A DNA stretch of 64,000 bases, from positions 6,043,001-6,107,000 of the forward strand of contig NZ_OX419519.1 of assembly GCF_948472415.1 (NCBI RefSeq), read 5' to 3'. Shown in pieces: positions 33,501 through 42,298 of the stretch. A model generated the notes under the pieces. The model was not told the DNA's origin, ran no database searches, and was given only the letters and a program-made list of their open reading frames with translations. Positions within the stretch are counted from its first letter, which is position 1; every line of letters starts with the position of its first letter. This stretch comes from Kitasatospora fiedleri. GTDB taxonomy: Bacteria > Actinomycetota > Actinomycetes > Streptomycetales > Streptomycetaceae. The translations under genes and the position numbers were made by a program.

Positions 33501-36301
33501 AGCACCGTCCGGGCCGGCCGCGGCTGGGGCGAACTCGGCGACGGCGCCTACCGGATCGACCCCGCCAGCGCCGCCGACCACCGCCGCCTGGTCGACCGGC
33601 TCACCGCCGACGGCGGCCCGCCCGACCGGACGGTCCACCTGTGGACCGTCGGCCCGCGCCGCCCCGTCGACGAGACCCTGCAACGCGGCTTCCACAGCCT
33701 GCTCCGGCTCGACCAGGCCCTCACCGCCGCCGCCCCCGGCACCCCGCCGCACCTCACCGTCGTCTCCAGCGACGCCCACGCCGTCCTCGGCACCGAACCC
33801 CTCGCCCCGGAGAAGGCCACCGTCACCGGGCCCGCCCTCGTCCTGCCGCTGGAACAGCCCGGCACCACCTGCCGCGCCGTCGACGTCTCGCTGCCGCCCG
33901 GCCGCCGCTGGAGCGCCGCCGACACCGACCTGCTGCACGCGGAACTGCTCGACCCGACCACCCGCCCGCTCACCGCGCTGCGCGGGCGCCGCCGCTGGGA
34001 GCGCACCCACCGGCCGGTCCGGGTGGAGGCCGCCGCGGACGGCCGCACCCCGCTGCGCCGGCACGGCGTCTACCTGATCACCGGCGGCTTCGGCGGCATC
34101 GGACTCACCCTCGCCCGGCACCTCGCCACCGCCGTCGCGGCCCGGCTGGTCCTGGTCGGCCGCACCCCGCTGCCGCCCCGCGAGGAGTGGGCGGCGCTGC
34201 TCGCCGACGGCCGGGCGGACGGCGCGGCGGCCGAGCGGGTCCGGGCCGTGCTGGAACTCGAAGGACTCGGCGCGCAGGTGATGACCGCCGCCGCCGACGT
34301 GGCCGACGCCGCCGCCCTCCAGCGGGTCGCCGACCGGGCGGTGGAGCGGTTCGGCGCCGTCCACGGCATCGTGCACGCCGCCGGGGTGCCCGCCGCCGGC
34401 CTCGCCCAGCTCAAGACCGCCGAAGCCGCCGACCGGGTGCTCGACCCCAAGGTCCGCGGCGGCCTGGCGGTCGACGCGCTGGCCCGCCGGCTGGCGCCCG
34501 ACTTCACCGTGCACTGCTCCTCCAGCCTGGCGCTGACCGGCGGCGTCGGACAGGTCGACTACGTCGCCGCCAACGCCTTCCTGGACGCCCTGGCGCAGCA
34601 CAGCGACGCCACCAGCGGCCCGCGCACCGTCTCGGTCAACTGGGACGGCTGGCAGGAGGTCGGCATGGCCTTCCGCACCCTCGGCGCGGGCGGCCACCCG
34701 GACGCCGCCGCCCCGGCCGCCCGCACCGGCCCCGTCGACCACCCGCTGCTCGACGCCTGCCTGCGCGACGACGACGCCGTCGCGGTGTACGCGGTGGCGC
34801 TCAGCGTGGCCGGGTCCTGGCTGATCGACGAGCACCGGATGGCCGGCAACGCCGTCGTCCCCGGCACCGGCCACCTCGAACTCGTCCGGGCCGCCCACGA
34901 GCACCAGAGCGGCGACCCCCGGGCGGTGCTGGAGGACGTCACCTTCCTCTCCCCGGTGGTGGTCGGCGAGGACCGGCAGCGCGAACTGCGGGTGGTGCTC
35001 GACAAGCGGCACGCCCCGGCGCGGTTCGCCGTGGTCAGCCGCGAGGGCGCGCCCGGCGGCGGGCCGGCGGGCGGCGCGGCCGGACCGGACGGCGCGGGCG
35101 GCGCGGGCGGTGCGGGGTCGGACGGCGGCGACGGCGACGGCTGGCAGGTGCACGTGACCGGCGCCGTCGGCCCGGTCGGCGACGACACCGCCCCGCCCCG
35201 CCGGTACGACCCGGCCGAGCTGGTCGCCCGGGCCGGCATGCGCGACCTCGGCGCCCTCACCCACACCGGGCCGATGGGCTTCGGCCCGCGCTCGCACTGC
35301 CTGCGCCGGGTGCACCTGGGCGAGAAGGAGGCGCTCGCCGAACTCGAACTGCCCGCGCAGTTCGCCGCCGACCTGGACCGGATCGCGCTGCACCCCTCGC
35401 TGCTCGACCTGGGCGCGGGCTTCCACGGGATGAACCTCGCCGAGGAGTTCCGCATCCCGCTCCGCTACGGCCGCCTCACCCTGCTCGCCCCGCTGCCGCG
35501 CCGGATCTACAGCCACCACCGCTTCCACGAGGCGGACCGCCGCGGCAAGGAGACCTTCACCGCCGACTTCACGCTGCTCGACGAGACCGGCCTGGAGACC
35601 GTCCGGGTCGAGGACTTCGTCCTCAAGCGGGTCGCCGACCTGGAGACCCGGCTCGGCGCGCTGCGCGACGGCACCTCCCGGGAGACCGCCGCCTACCGCT
35701 TCCCGCCCGCCGCCGCCCCGGCCGCCCGCCTCGGCGACGCCGGACCGCTCCGCGACCACCTGGACCAGGGCATCCGGCCCGCCGAGGGCGTCGAGGCGCT
35801 GCTGCGGCTGCTCACCGCCGGTCTCGGCCCGCAGGTCGCGGTGGTCGCCAAGGACCTGGACGCGGTGTTCGCCGACATCCGCGCCCACCGGATCGGCGCC
35901 CCCGGGCCGCAGGACGCCCCGGACACCGGGCGGCCGGACGGCGCGCTCCACCCGCGCCCCGGCCTGCTCACCGCGTACGCCGAGCCACGGGACGACACCG
36001 AGGCCGGGCTCGCCGAGCTGTGGGCGGACCTGCTCGGCCTGGAGCGGGTCGGCGTGCACGACGAGTTCTTCGAGCTCGGCGGCCACTCGCTGCTCGGCCT
36101 GCAACTGGCGGCCCGGGTCCGCCGCCGGTTCGGCGTCGACCTGCCGCTGAACACCCTGTTCGAGGCGCTCACGGTGGCGGAGCAGGCCGCCGCCCTCCGC
36201 CGCCGCCTCGGCACCCCGGCCACCGGTACCCCGACGACCGGCACCCCGGCCCACCCCCGACGACCGACGGCACACAGAAGCGGAGCACAGCACATGTCTG
36301 A
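30594..36301 (+). CDS. Type I polyketide synthase module, KS-AT-KR-DH-ACP
   Basis: One module of about 1900 residues from ATG 30594. KS: SACSTS with Cys181, THGSGT with His317 and NIGHTH with His355 (residues about 1-430). AT: GYSIGEY with Ser644 and HAFH at 740-743, which favours malonyl- or other unbranched units. KR: TGGFGGIG from 1163 and active-site Tyr1323. DH: HRMAGNAVVP with His1414 and Asp1605 in HPSLLDLGAG; the usual following Gln/His is Gly. ACP: ELGGHSLLGL with Ser1832. KR before DH is unusual order. There is no thioesterase domain. As read, no stop occurs and the frame runs on into the next gene to 37163; one extra C in the CCCCC run at 36254-36258 gives a stop at 36301. I prefer the separate-gene reading because codon use past 36258 is poor in the read-through frame. 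Confidence 0.9.
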
Positions 36302-37163
36302 CATCCACACGGTCGGCGTGGTCGGCGCCGGCGTCATGGGCACCGGCCTGGCGCAGGCGCTCGCCCGGACCGGCCACCGGGTCCTGCTGGTCGACCGGAC
36401 GCCGGAGATCCTCGCCGCCGCCGAGCGGACGGTCCGTCAGGGTCTGCGCTTCGCCGGGTTGCTGGGCGACCGGGGCCCGCGGGAGGACCAGCGGACCGTC
36501 CTGGAGCGGATCACCTCCAGCACCGACTACGAGGGCTTCGACGACGTCGACTTCGTGATCGAGAACATCACCGAGGACTGGGGCCTGAAGAAGGGCGTCT
36601 ACCAGCGGCTGGACGCGATCTGCCCGGAGCGCACCGTGTTCGCCGCCAACACCTCGGTCATCCCGATCACCCGGATCGGCGCGGCCACCTCCCGCCCGGC
36701 CAACGTCCTCGGCATGCACTTCATGAACCCGGTGCCGCTCAAGCCCACGGTGGAAGTGATCCGCGGCCACCACACCTCCGCCGCGACGCTGGACGCCGCC
36801 CGCACCCTGCTCGCCCAACTCGGCAAGGAGGGAATCCTGGTGGAGGACTCGCCGGGCTTCGTCAGCAACCGGGTCCTGATGCTCACCGTGAACGAGGCCG
36901 TCTACCTGGTCCACGAGGGGGTGGCCGCCGCCCAGGAGGTCGACCGGATCTTCAAGACCTGCTTCGGCCACACCATGGGCCCGCTGGAGACCGCCGACCT
37001 GATCGGCCTGGACACCATCCTGCAGTCCGTCGAGGGCCTGTACGCCGCGTTCAGCGACAGCAAGTACCGGCCGTGCCCGCTGCTGGTGCGGATGGTCGAC
37101 GCCGGACTGCTCGGCCGCAAGAGCGGCCAGGGCTTCTACAGCTACGCCACCGCGCTGCGCTGA
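36295..37163 (+). CDS. 3-hydroxyacyl-CoA dehydrogenase family protein (FkbK-like)
   Basis: From ATG 36295 the protein has 289 residues. GVVGAGVMGTGLAQALARTG is the NAD-binding loop, FVIENITEDWGLKKGVY and VFAANTSVIPITRIG follow, and GMHFMNPVPLKPTVEVI is the catalytic His-Glu region; LGRKSGQGFYSY ends it. In hydroxymalonyl- and methoxymalonyl-ACP synthesis this enzyme oxidises the glyceryl-ACP alcohol. The next genes are the matching ACP, dehydrogenase and FkbH, so the set is complete except for an O-methyltransferase. GGAGC lies nine bases ahead of the ATG, consistent with its own start, though as read the PKS frame runs straight into it. Confidence 0.92.
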
Positions 37164-37179
37164 GCCCCCGCCGCCCCGC

Positions 37180-37303
37180 ACCCGGGCCCCTGCCCGCGCC
37201 CCCGCCCCCGCCCCCGCCCCGTTCCCGAGCCGCCACCGGCCCGACCGGGAAGCCCGAACCGAGCAGCCCGAACCGAGAAGCCCGACCGAGAAGAAGGAAC
37301 CGC
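37180..37303 (+). repeat. C-rich and CCGAACCGAG tandem repeats in intergenic gap
   Basis: The 145-base gap between the FkbK-like and ACP genes contains a run of CGCCCC-like units (about 37196-37221) and then three imperfect 14-base copies of AAGCCCGAACCGAG (about 37250-37294), ending in the AGAAGGA ribosome site. No gene is seen. It is probably slippage-generated spacer. Confidence 0.6.
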
Positions 37304-37308
37304 ACACC

Positions 37309-37578
37309 ATGACGACGGCCGACCACAAGCCGCAGATCCTCGCCTTCCTCGCCCAGTTCTTCGGCGAGCACCGGCTCGCCGACGACGAGGACATCTTCGC
37401 CTCCGGGTTCGTGAACTCGCTCTTCATCATGCAGCTGGTGCTGTTCGTCGAGGGCGAGTTCGGCATCACCGTGGAGGACGAGGACCTGGAACTGGCCAAC
37501 TTCCGCACGGTGGACGCCCTCGACGCGCTCGTCACCCGCAAGCGGGCCGCCGTGGGCGCCGCCGCGCCGCGCGCCTGA
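37309..37578 (+). CDS. Acyl carrier protein (hydroxymalonyl-ACP type)
   Basis: This 89-residue carrier starts at ATG 37309 after AAGGA. Its phosphopantetheine site is SGFVNSLFIMQLVLFVEGEFG with Ser37, and the Asp before the Ser is Asn. It lies between the FkbK-like dehydrogenase and the acyl-CoA dehydrogenase, the position of the dedicated glyceryl/hydroxymalonyl carrier in FkbH-type gene sets. The C-terminal helix carries DALDALVTRKRAAVG. Confidence 0.9.
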   Translation: MTTADHKPQILAFLAQFFGEHRLADDEDIFASGFVNSLFIMQLVLFVEGEFGITVEDEDLELANFRTVDALDALVTRKRAAVGAAAPRA

Positions 37579-37613
37579 CCCGCCGGACCGGAGAGGAGGC
37601 AGGAGAGGGACAG

Positions 37614-38828
37614 ATGGCCATCCGAGTGCAACTGACCCCGGGCCAGGCCGCGGCGCGGGAGGAGTACGAGTCCTTCGTCCGGGAGGCCGTGGCCCCCCGC
37701 GCGGACGACTGGGACCGCGCCGAGCGGCTCCCCGAGGAGTTCCTGAAGGACTTCGCGGCCCGCGGCCTGCTGGGCGCCGCCGTCCCGGCCGACTACGGCG
37801 GCACCGGACTCGACCCGATCACCTTCGGGCTGCTCAACGAGGAACTCGGCCGCGGCTGCTCGTCCGTGCGCAGCCTGGTCACCGTGCACGGCATGGCCTC
37901 GTACGCGGTCGCCCGCTGGGGGAGCCGGGCCCAACGCGCCCACTGGCTGCCGAAGTTCGCCACCGGCGAGGCGATCGGCGCGTTCGCGCTCACCGAGCCG
38001 GGCGCCGGCAGCGACGTCAAGGGCCTGCGGACGGCCGCCCGGCGCACCGCCGACGGCTACCTGCTGACCGGCGAGAAGCGCTGGACCACCTTCGGCGCCC
38101 GCGCCGACGTGTACCTGCTGTTCGCCCGCCTGGACGGTCGGGAGGCGGCCTTCCTGGTGCCCCGCGACGCCCCCGGGCTGACCGTCCGGCCGGTCACCGG
38201 CGTGCTCGGCACCAGGGCCTCGATGCTCGCCGAACTCAGCCTGACGGACTGCCCGGTGCCGGACGGCGCGCTGCTCGGCCGCCCCGGCTTCGGGCTGAGC
38301 GCCGTCGCCGCCAGCGCCCTCGAACTCGGCCGCTACAGCGTCGCCTGGGGCTGCGTCGGCCTCACCCAGGCGTGCCTGGACGCCTCCCTGGACTACGCCG
38401 ACCGGCGCGAGACCTTCGGCGTCCGGCTCCGCGACCACCAGCTGGTGCAGCGGATGCTCGCCGACATGGCCACCGGCGCCGCCGCCGCCCGGCTGCTCTG
38501 CCAGCAGGCCGGCTGGCTGCGCCAGGACCGCTCCACCGACAGCCTGCACGCCACCTGGCTCGCCAAGTACCACGCCTCCCGCACCGCGTTCCGGTCCGCC
38601 TCCGACGCCGTCCAGGTGCACGGCGCGCACGGTTGCGGCGACGCCTACCCGGTGCAGCGCTACCTGCGGGACGCCAAGGTGATGGAGATCATCGAGGGCA
38701 GCACCGAACTCCAGCAGACCACCATCGCCGAGTCCGCCTACCACTCCCGCCCGCGCACCGCCCCCACCGCCACCTCCGGCCCCACTCCCACCTCCGGCCC
38801 CACTCCCACCGAAAGGGTGACGGCATGA
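37614..38828 (+). CDS. Acyl-CoA dehydrogenase (FkbI-like), second copy
   Basis: The 404-residue protein starts at ATG 37614 after GGAGAGGGACAG. It has GAFALTEPGAGSDV, GEKRWTTFGARADVYLLFA and a C-terminal VMEIIEGSTELQQTTI with Glu361 as base. It matches the dehydrogenase at 214-1320 motif for motif but has a fuller N-terminus. Its expected role is to oxidise hydroxyacyl-ACP to hydroxymalonyl semialdehyde or acid. After the catalytic domain the last 20 or so residues are a low-complexity tail with TSGPTPTSGPTPTE. The TGA overlaps the FkbH start by ATGA. Confidence 0.92.
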   Translation: MAIRVQLTPGQAAAREEYESFVREAVAPRADDWDRAERLPEEFLKDFAARGLLGAAVPADYGGTGLDPITFGLLNEELGRGCSSVRSLVTVHGMASYAVARWGSRAQRAHWLPKFATGEAIGAFALTEPGAGSDVKGLRTAARRTADGYLLTGEKRWTTFGARADVYLLFARLDGREAAFLVPRDAPGLTVRPVTGVLGTRASMLAELSLTDCPVPDGALLGRPGFGLSAVAASALELGRYSVAWGCVGLTQACLDASLDYADRRETFGVRLRDHQLVQRMLADMATGAAAARLLCQQAGWLRQDRSTDSLHATWLAKYHASRTAFRSASDAVQVHGAHGCGDAYPVQRYLRDAKVMEIIEGSTELQQTTIAESAYHSRPRTAPTATSGPTPTSGPTPTERVTA

Positions 38829-39979
38829 CCACCCAGGGCACCGCCGACCCGCAGGAAGGCACCGCCGGCGAGCGGCCCGCCAAGACCGTCAAGTGCGTGG
38901 TCTGGGACCTCGACCACACCCTCTGGGACGGCATCCTGCTGGAGGACGGCGAGGCGCCGCTGCGCCCCGGACTGCGCGAGGTCATCGTCGAGCTCGACCG
39001 CCGCGGCATCCTGCACTCCGTCGCCAGCCGCAACGACCACGACGCCGCCACCGCCGCGCTGCGCCGGCACGGCCTGCTCGACTACTTCCTCTACCCGCAG
39101 ATCAACTGGAACGCGAAGTCCTCGTCGATCCGCTCCATCGCCGCCTCGCTCAACCTCGGCCTGGATGCCTTCGCCTTCGTCGACGACGACGCCTTCGAGC
39201 GCGGCGAGGTCGCCTTCGAAATCCCCGAACTGCTGTGCGTCGACGCGGTGGACGCCGCGGGCCTCGCCGACCGGCCGGAGTTCTCGCCCCGGTTCGTCAC
39301 CGAGGACTCCGCCCGCCGCCGCGAGATGTACCTCGCGGACCAGGAACGCACCCGGGTCGAGCAGGAGTTCACCGGCCCGCAGGAGTCCTTCCTCGCCACC
39401 CTCGGCATGACGCTCACCGTCCTGCCCGCCCAGGAGGAGGACCTGCGCCGCGCCGAGGAGCTGACCGTCCGCACCCACCAGCTCAACACCACCGGCTACA
39501 CCTACTCGTACGAGGAGCTCGACGCCTTCCGCCGCTCCGACACCCACGAACTGCTGGTCGCCCGGCTGGAGGACCGGCACGGCCCGTACGGCACCATCGG
39601 CCTGGTGCTGCTGGCCGAGGACCCGGGCGCCTGGACGGTCAAGCTGCTGCTGATGTCCTGCCGGGTGATGTCCCGGGGCGTCGGCGGCGTGATCATCAAC
39701 CTGCTGCGCCGCCGCGCCCGGGCGGCGGGCGTCCGGCTGCTGGCCGAGTACCTGCCCAACGGGCGCAACCGGATGATGCTGATCACCTACAAGTTCACCG
39801 GGTTCCGGCAGCTCACCGGCGACGACGGACTGGCGCTGTTCGAGGCCGACCTGACCGACGTCCCCGGCGACCCGCAGTACCTGACCGTGCAGGCGCCGTC
39901 CCTCCAGCCGCCGTCCGCCGAGCCGCCGTCCGGGGAACCGCCGTCCGGGGAGGACGCGTCCGGGGAGGGCCCGCGGTGA
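38825..39979 (+). CDS. FkbH-like HAD-family glyceryl-ACP protein, second copy
   Basis: The 384-residue protein has the HAD motif WDLDHTLWDG with Asp28 and Asp30, SVASRND, FVDDDAFERGEVAF and the C-terminal RTHQLNTTG and LMSCRVMSRGVGG motifs. The first copy at 1310-2362 has Glu where this has His in the DLDxTLW motif, so the two are not recent duplicates. The first 20 residues are a low-complexity extension (QGTADPQEGTAGERP) and the last 28 are a PPSGE-type repeat. It would transfer the glyceryl group to the ACP at 37309. Confidence 0.92.
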   Translation: MTTQGTADPQEGTAGERPAKTVKCVVWDLDHTLWDGILLEDGEAPLRPGLREVIVELDRRGILHSVASRNDHDAATAALRRHGLLDYFLYPQINWNAKSSSIRSIAASLNLGLDAFAFVDDDAFERGEVAFEIPELLCVDAVDAAGLADRPEFSPRFVTEDSARRREMYLADQERTRVEQEFTGPQESFLATLGMTLTVLPAQEEDLRRAEELTVRTHQLNTTGYTYSYEELDAFRRSDTHELLVARLEDRHGPYGTIGLVLLAEDPGAWTVKLLLMSCRVMSRGVGGVIINLLRRRARAAGVRLLAEYLPNGRNRMMLITYKFTGFRQLTGDDGLALFEADLTDVPGDPQYLTVQAPSLQPPSAEPPSGEPPSGEDASGEGPR

Positions 39980-40755
39980 GCGCGTCCGGCGGGCCGTGGG
40001 TGGTCAGGACCGCGCCCCACCCCGGTGCCCGGCTCCGGCTGGTCTGCTTCGCCTACGCCGGGGGCGGCAGCTCGGCGTTCGCCGAGTGGCCGCGCGGCCT
40101 GCCGGACGACGTCGAGGTGTGCGCCGTCCGGCTGCCCGGCCGCGAGTCGCGGATCTTCCAGTCGGCCTACACCGACGTCGAGGACCTGCTGCCCGACCTC
40201 ACCGAGGCGCTGGCCGAGCACTGCCGGCCCCCGTTCGCCCTGTTCGGGCACAGCATGGGCGCGCTGATCGCGTTCGCCCTCACCCGCCGGCTGCGCGCCC
40301 TCGGCGCGCCCGCCCCCGAGCACCTGGTGGTCTCCGGCCGCCGCGCCCCGCAGCTCGCCCACAACCGGCCGCTGATCCACCACCTCCCGGAGGAGCAGTT
40401 CCTGGCCCGGCTGCGCGAACTCGGCGGCACCCCCGACGCCCTGCTCGCCGACGCCCGGGTGATGCGCCTGGTCCTGCCCGGGCTGCGGGCCGACTTCCAG
40501 CTCAACGACTCCTACACCCACCGCCCGCAGGAGCCGCTGCCCGTCCCGATCACCGCCTTCGGCGGCCGCGCCGACCCGGACGTCGACGCCGCGGGCCTGG
40601 CCGCCTGGGCCCGGCAGAGCACCGGCGCCTTCACCCTGCGGATGTTCGACGGCGGGCACTTCTTCCTGCACACCGCCCAGGCGGAGGTCCTGGCCGAACT
40701 CTCCCGGCTGCTGCGCCGCCCGGCCGACCGCGGCGCCGGAGCGCTCACCCCGTGA
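39976..40755 (+). CDS. Type II thioesterase
   Basis: The 259-residue alpha/beta-hydrolase has RLVCFAYAGGGSSAFAEW at the N-terminus, FGHSMGA with Ser93, a FGGRADPDV acid region and DGGHFFL with His228. Type II thioesterases clear stalled or mis-primed acyl chains from carrier proteins. Its gene begins with GTG overlapping the FkbH stop (GTGA). Because the PKS has no built-in thioesterase, this enzyme could also release the final product. Confidence 0.92.
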   Translation: MSASGGPWVVRTAPHPGARLRLVCFAYAGGGSSAFAEWPRGLPDDVEVCAVRLPGRESRIFQSAYTDVEDLLPDLTEALAEHCRPPFALFGHSMGALIAFALTRRLRALGAPAPEHLVVSGRRAPQLAHNRPLIHHLPEEQFLARLRELGGTPDALLADARVMRLVLPGLRADFQLNDSYTHRPQEPLPVPITAFGGRADPDVDAAGLAAWARQSTGAFTLRMFDGGHFFLHTAQAEVLAELSRLLRRPADRGAGALTP

Positions 40756-41609
40756 CCGCGCCCCGACCCGACCACCGGCCGCCCGACCACCGGCCGCCGG
40801 GGCACTGGCCGCCCGACCACCGGCCGCCCGGGCACTGGCCGCCGGGCCCCGCCGCGCCCGTCCTCGCCCCCGGCGAGGTGCACGTCTGGCGGGTCCGCCT
40901 CGACCTGCCCGCGCCCGCCGTGCGCCGGTACGCGGACCTGCTCGACGCCGGGGAGCGGGCCCGGGCCGCCGGCTGCCGGCTGCCGCTCGAACGCGCCCGC
41001 CACGTCACCGCGCACGGCGCGCTGCGCACCGTCCTGGCCCGCTACACCGGACAGGCCCCCGCCGACCTCCGGCTGCACCGCACCGCCCGCGGCCGCCCCC
41101 GCCTCGCCCCGGCCCCCGGTACGGACGCCGCCCCGGCCCCCGGCACGGACACCGGCGCGGCGCCCGGCCCGGCGGGGCTCGACTTCAACCTCTCGCACTC
41201 CGGTGGCCTCGCGCTGATCGCCGTCACCCGCACCGGCACCGTCGGCGTCGACCTGGAACTGGTCCGCACCGACCTCGACCACCGGGCGATGGCCGCCCGC
41301 TTCCTCGACCCGGCCGACGCCCGGCTGATCGCCGCGCTGCCGCCGGCCGCCGGACGGCACGCCTTCTTCACCCGCTGGACCTGGCGGGAGGCGTACGCCA
41401 AGGCCGCCGACGTGCCCGTCCCGCGCCGGCTCAGCACCGGCGCACAGGACCCGACGACGATCACCGTCGGTCGGTGGAAACTGAGCAACCTCCCACTGGA
41501 CAAAGGATATTGTGCGACCGTCGCGGCTTTCGAGCCCTGCGCGCCGGCGCACCGCTGGACCTTGACGCAGGACCGGGCCCGCCGGACGACGCCCATCCGT
41601 TCCGCCTGA
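40752..41609 (+). CDS. 4'-phosphopantetheinyl transferase (Sfp type), second copy
   Basis: This 285-residue protein starts at GTG 40752 in overlap with the thioesterase. The first 30 residues are a repeat of HRPPDHRPPGHWPP units, then the Sfp fold: LDAGERARAAGCRLPLERARH, GLDFNLSHSGGLALIAV, GVDLELV with Asp167 and WTWREAYAKA, in which the usual lysine of WxxKEA is Arg. The change is found in some active family members, so activity is uncertain but likely. A Pro-Gly-Thr-Asp repeat (PAPGTDAAPAPGTDTG) lies inside the fold. With the enzyme at 27910-28605 the cluster has two PPTases. Confidence 0.85.
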   Translation: MTAPRPDHRPPDHRPPGHWPPDHRPPGHWPPGPAAPVLAPGEVHVWRVRLDLPAPAVRRYADLLDAGERARAAGCRLPLERARHVTAHGALRTVLARYTGQAPADLRLHRTARGRPRLAPAPGTDAAPAPGTDTGAAPGPAGLDFNLSHSGGLALIAVTRTGTVGVDLELVRTDLDHRAMAARFLDPADARLIAALPPAAGRHAFFTRWTWREAYAKAADVPVPRRLSTGAQDPTTITVGRWKLSNLPLDKGYCATVAAFEPCAPAHRWTLTQDRARRTTPIRSA

Positions 41610-41639
41610 CGAGAACGCGGACGAAAGGAACCGGACCGC

Positions 41640-42281
41640 ATGCCTGACCTGTCCAGCCTCTGGTGGTTCTTCACGGCCTCCCTGGTGCTCCTGCTGATCC
41701 CCGGGCCGTCGGTGCTGTACGTCACCGGTCGCACGCTCGACCAGGGGCGCCGGGCCGGCCTGCTGTCCACCCTGGGCCTGGCCTGCGGGGACCTCGTCCA
41801 GGTGGTCGCCGCCGTGGTCGGCCTGTCCGCCCTGGTGGCCTCCTCCCAGACGGCCTTCGACGTGGTCAAGTACGCGGGCGCCGGCTACCTGGTCTGGCTC
41901 GGCGTCAAGCGCCTGCGCACCCCCGACCCGGACCCGTCCGAGGAGCGGCCCGCGGAGGCGCCCGCCCGCTCGCCGCGGATCTTCTCCGACGGCCTGGTCG
42001 TCAACGCGCTCAACCCGAAGAGCACCCTGTTCTTCCTCGCCTTCCTCCCGTCCTTCATCCACAGCGGACACGGGGCGGTCTGGTCCCAGACCCTGGTCTT
42101 CGGACTGGTCTTCGTCCTGGTCGGCGTCTGCACCAACGCCGGCTGGGCGCTGCTCAGTTCACTCCTGCGCCAACGCGCCCGGCAGAGCCGCGGCTTCCTC
42201 CGCGCGGAGCGGTACATCGTCGCCGGCGTCTTCCTCGTCCTCGCCGCCGCCACCCTGGCGACCGGCCTCACCGGCGGCTGA
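41640..42281 (+). CDS. LysE/RhtB family exporter
   Basis: The 213-residue protein has about five or six membrane segments and the family motif LLIPGPSVLYVTGRTLDQGRRAGLLSTLGLACGD near the N-terminus and VNALNPKSTLFFLAFLPSFI in the second half. ATG 41640 follows AAAGGAA. LysE-type proteins export amino acids and their analogues, which suits a cluster whose product contains amino acid units; it is the likely exporter of product or intermediate. A charged loop after the third segment (RTPDPDPSEERPAEAPARSP) is cytoplasmic. Confidence 0.92.
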   Translation: MPDLSSLWWFFTASLVLLLIPGPSVLYVTGRTLDQGRRAGLLSTLGLACGDLVQVVAAVVGLSALVASSQTAFDVVKYAGAGYLVWLGVKRLRTPDPDPSEERPAEAPARSPRIFSDGLVVNALNPKSTLFFLAFLPSFIHSGHGAVWSQTLVFGLVFVLVGVCTNAGWALLSSLLRQRARQSRGFLRAERYIVAGVFLVLAAATLATGLTGG

Positions 42282-42298
42282 GCCGCCACGGAGCCGAC

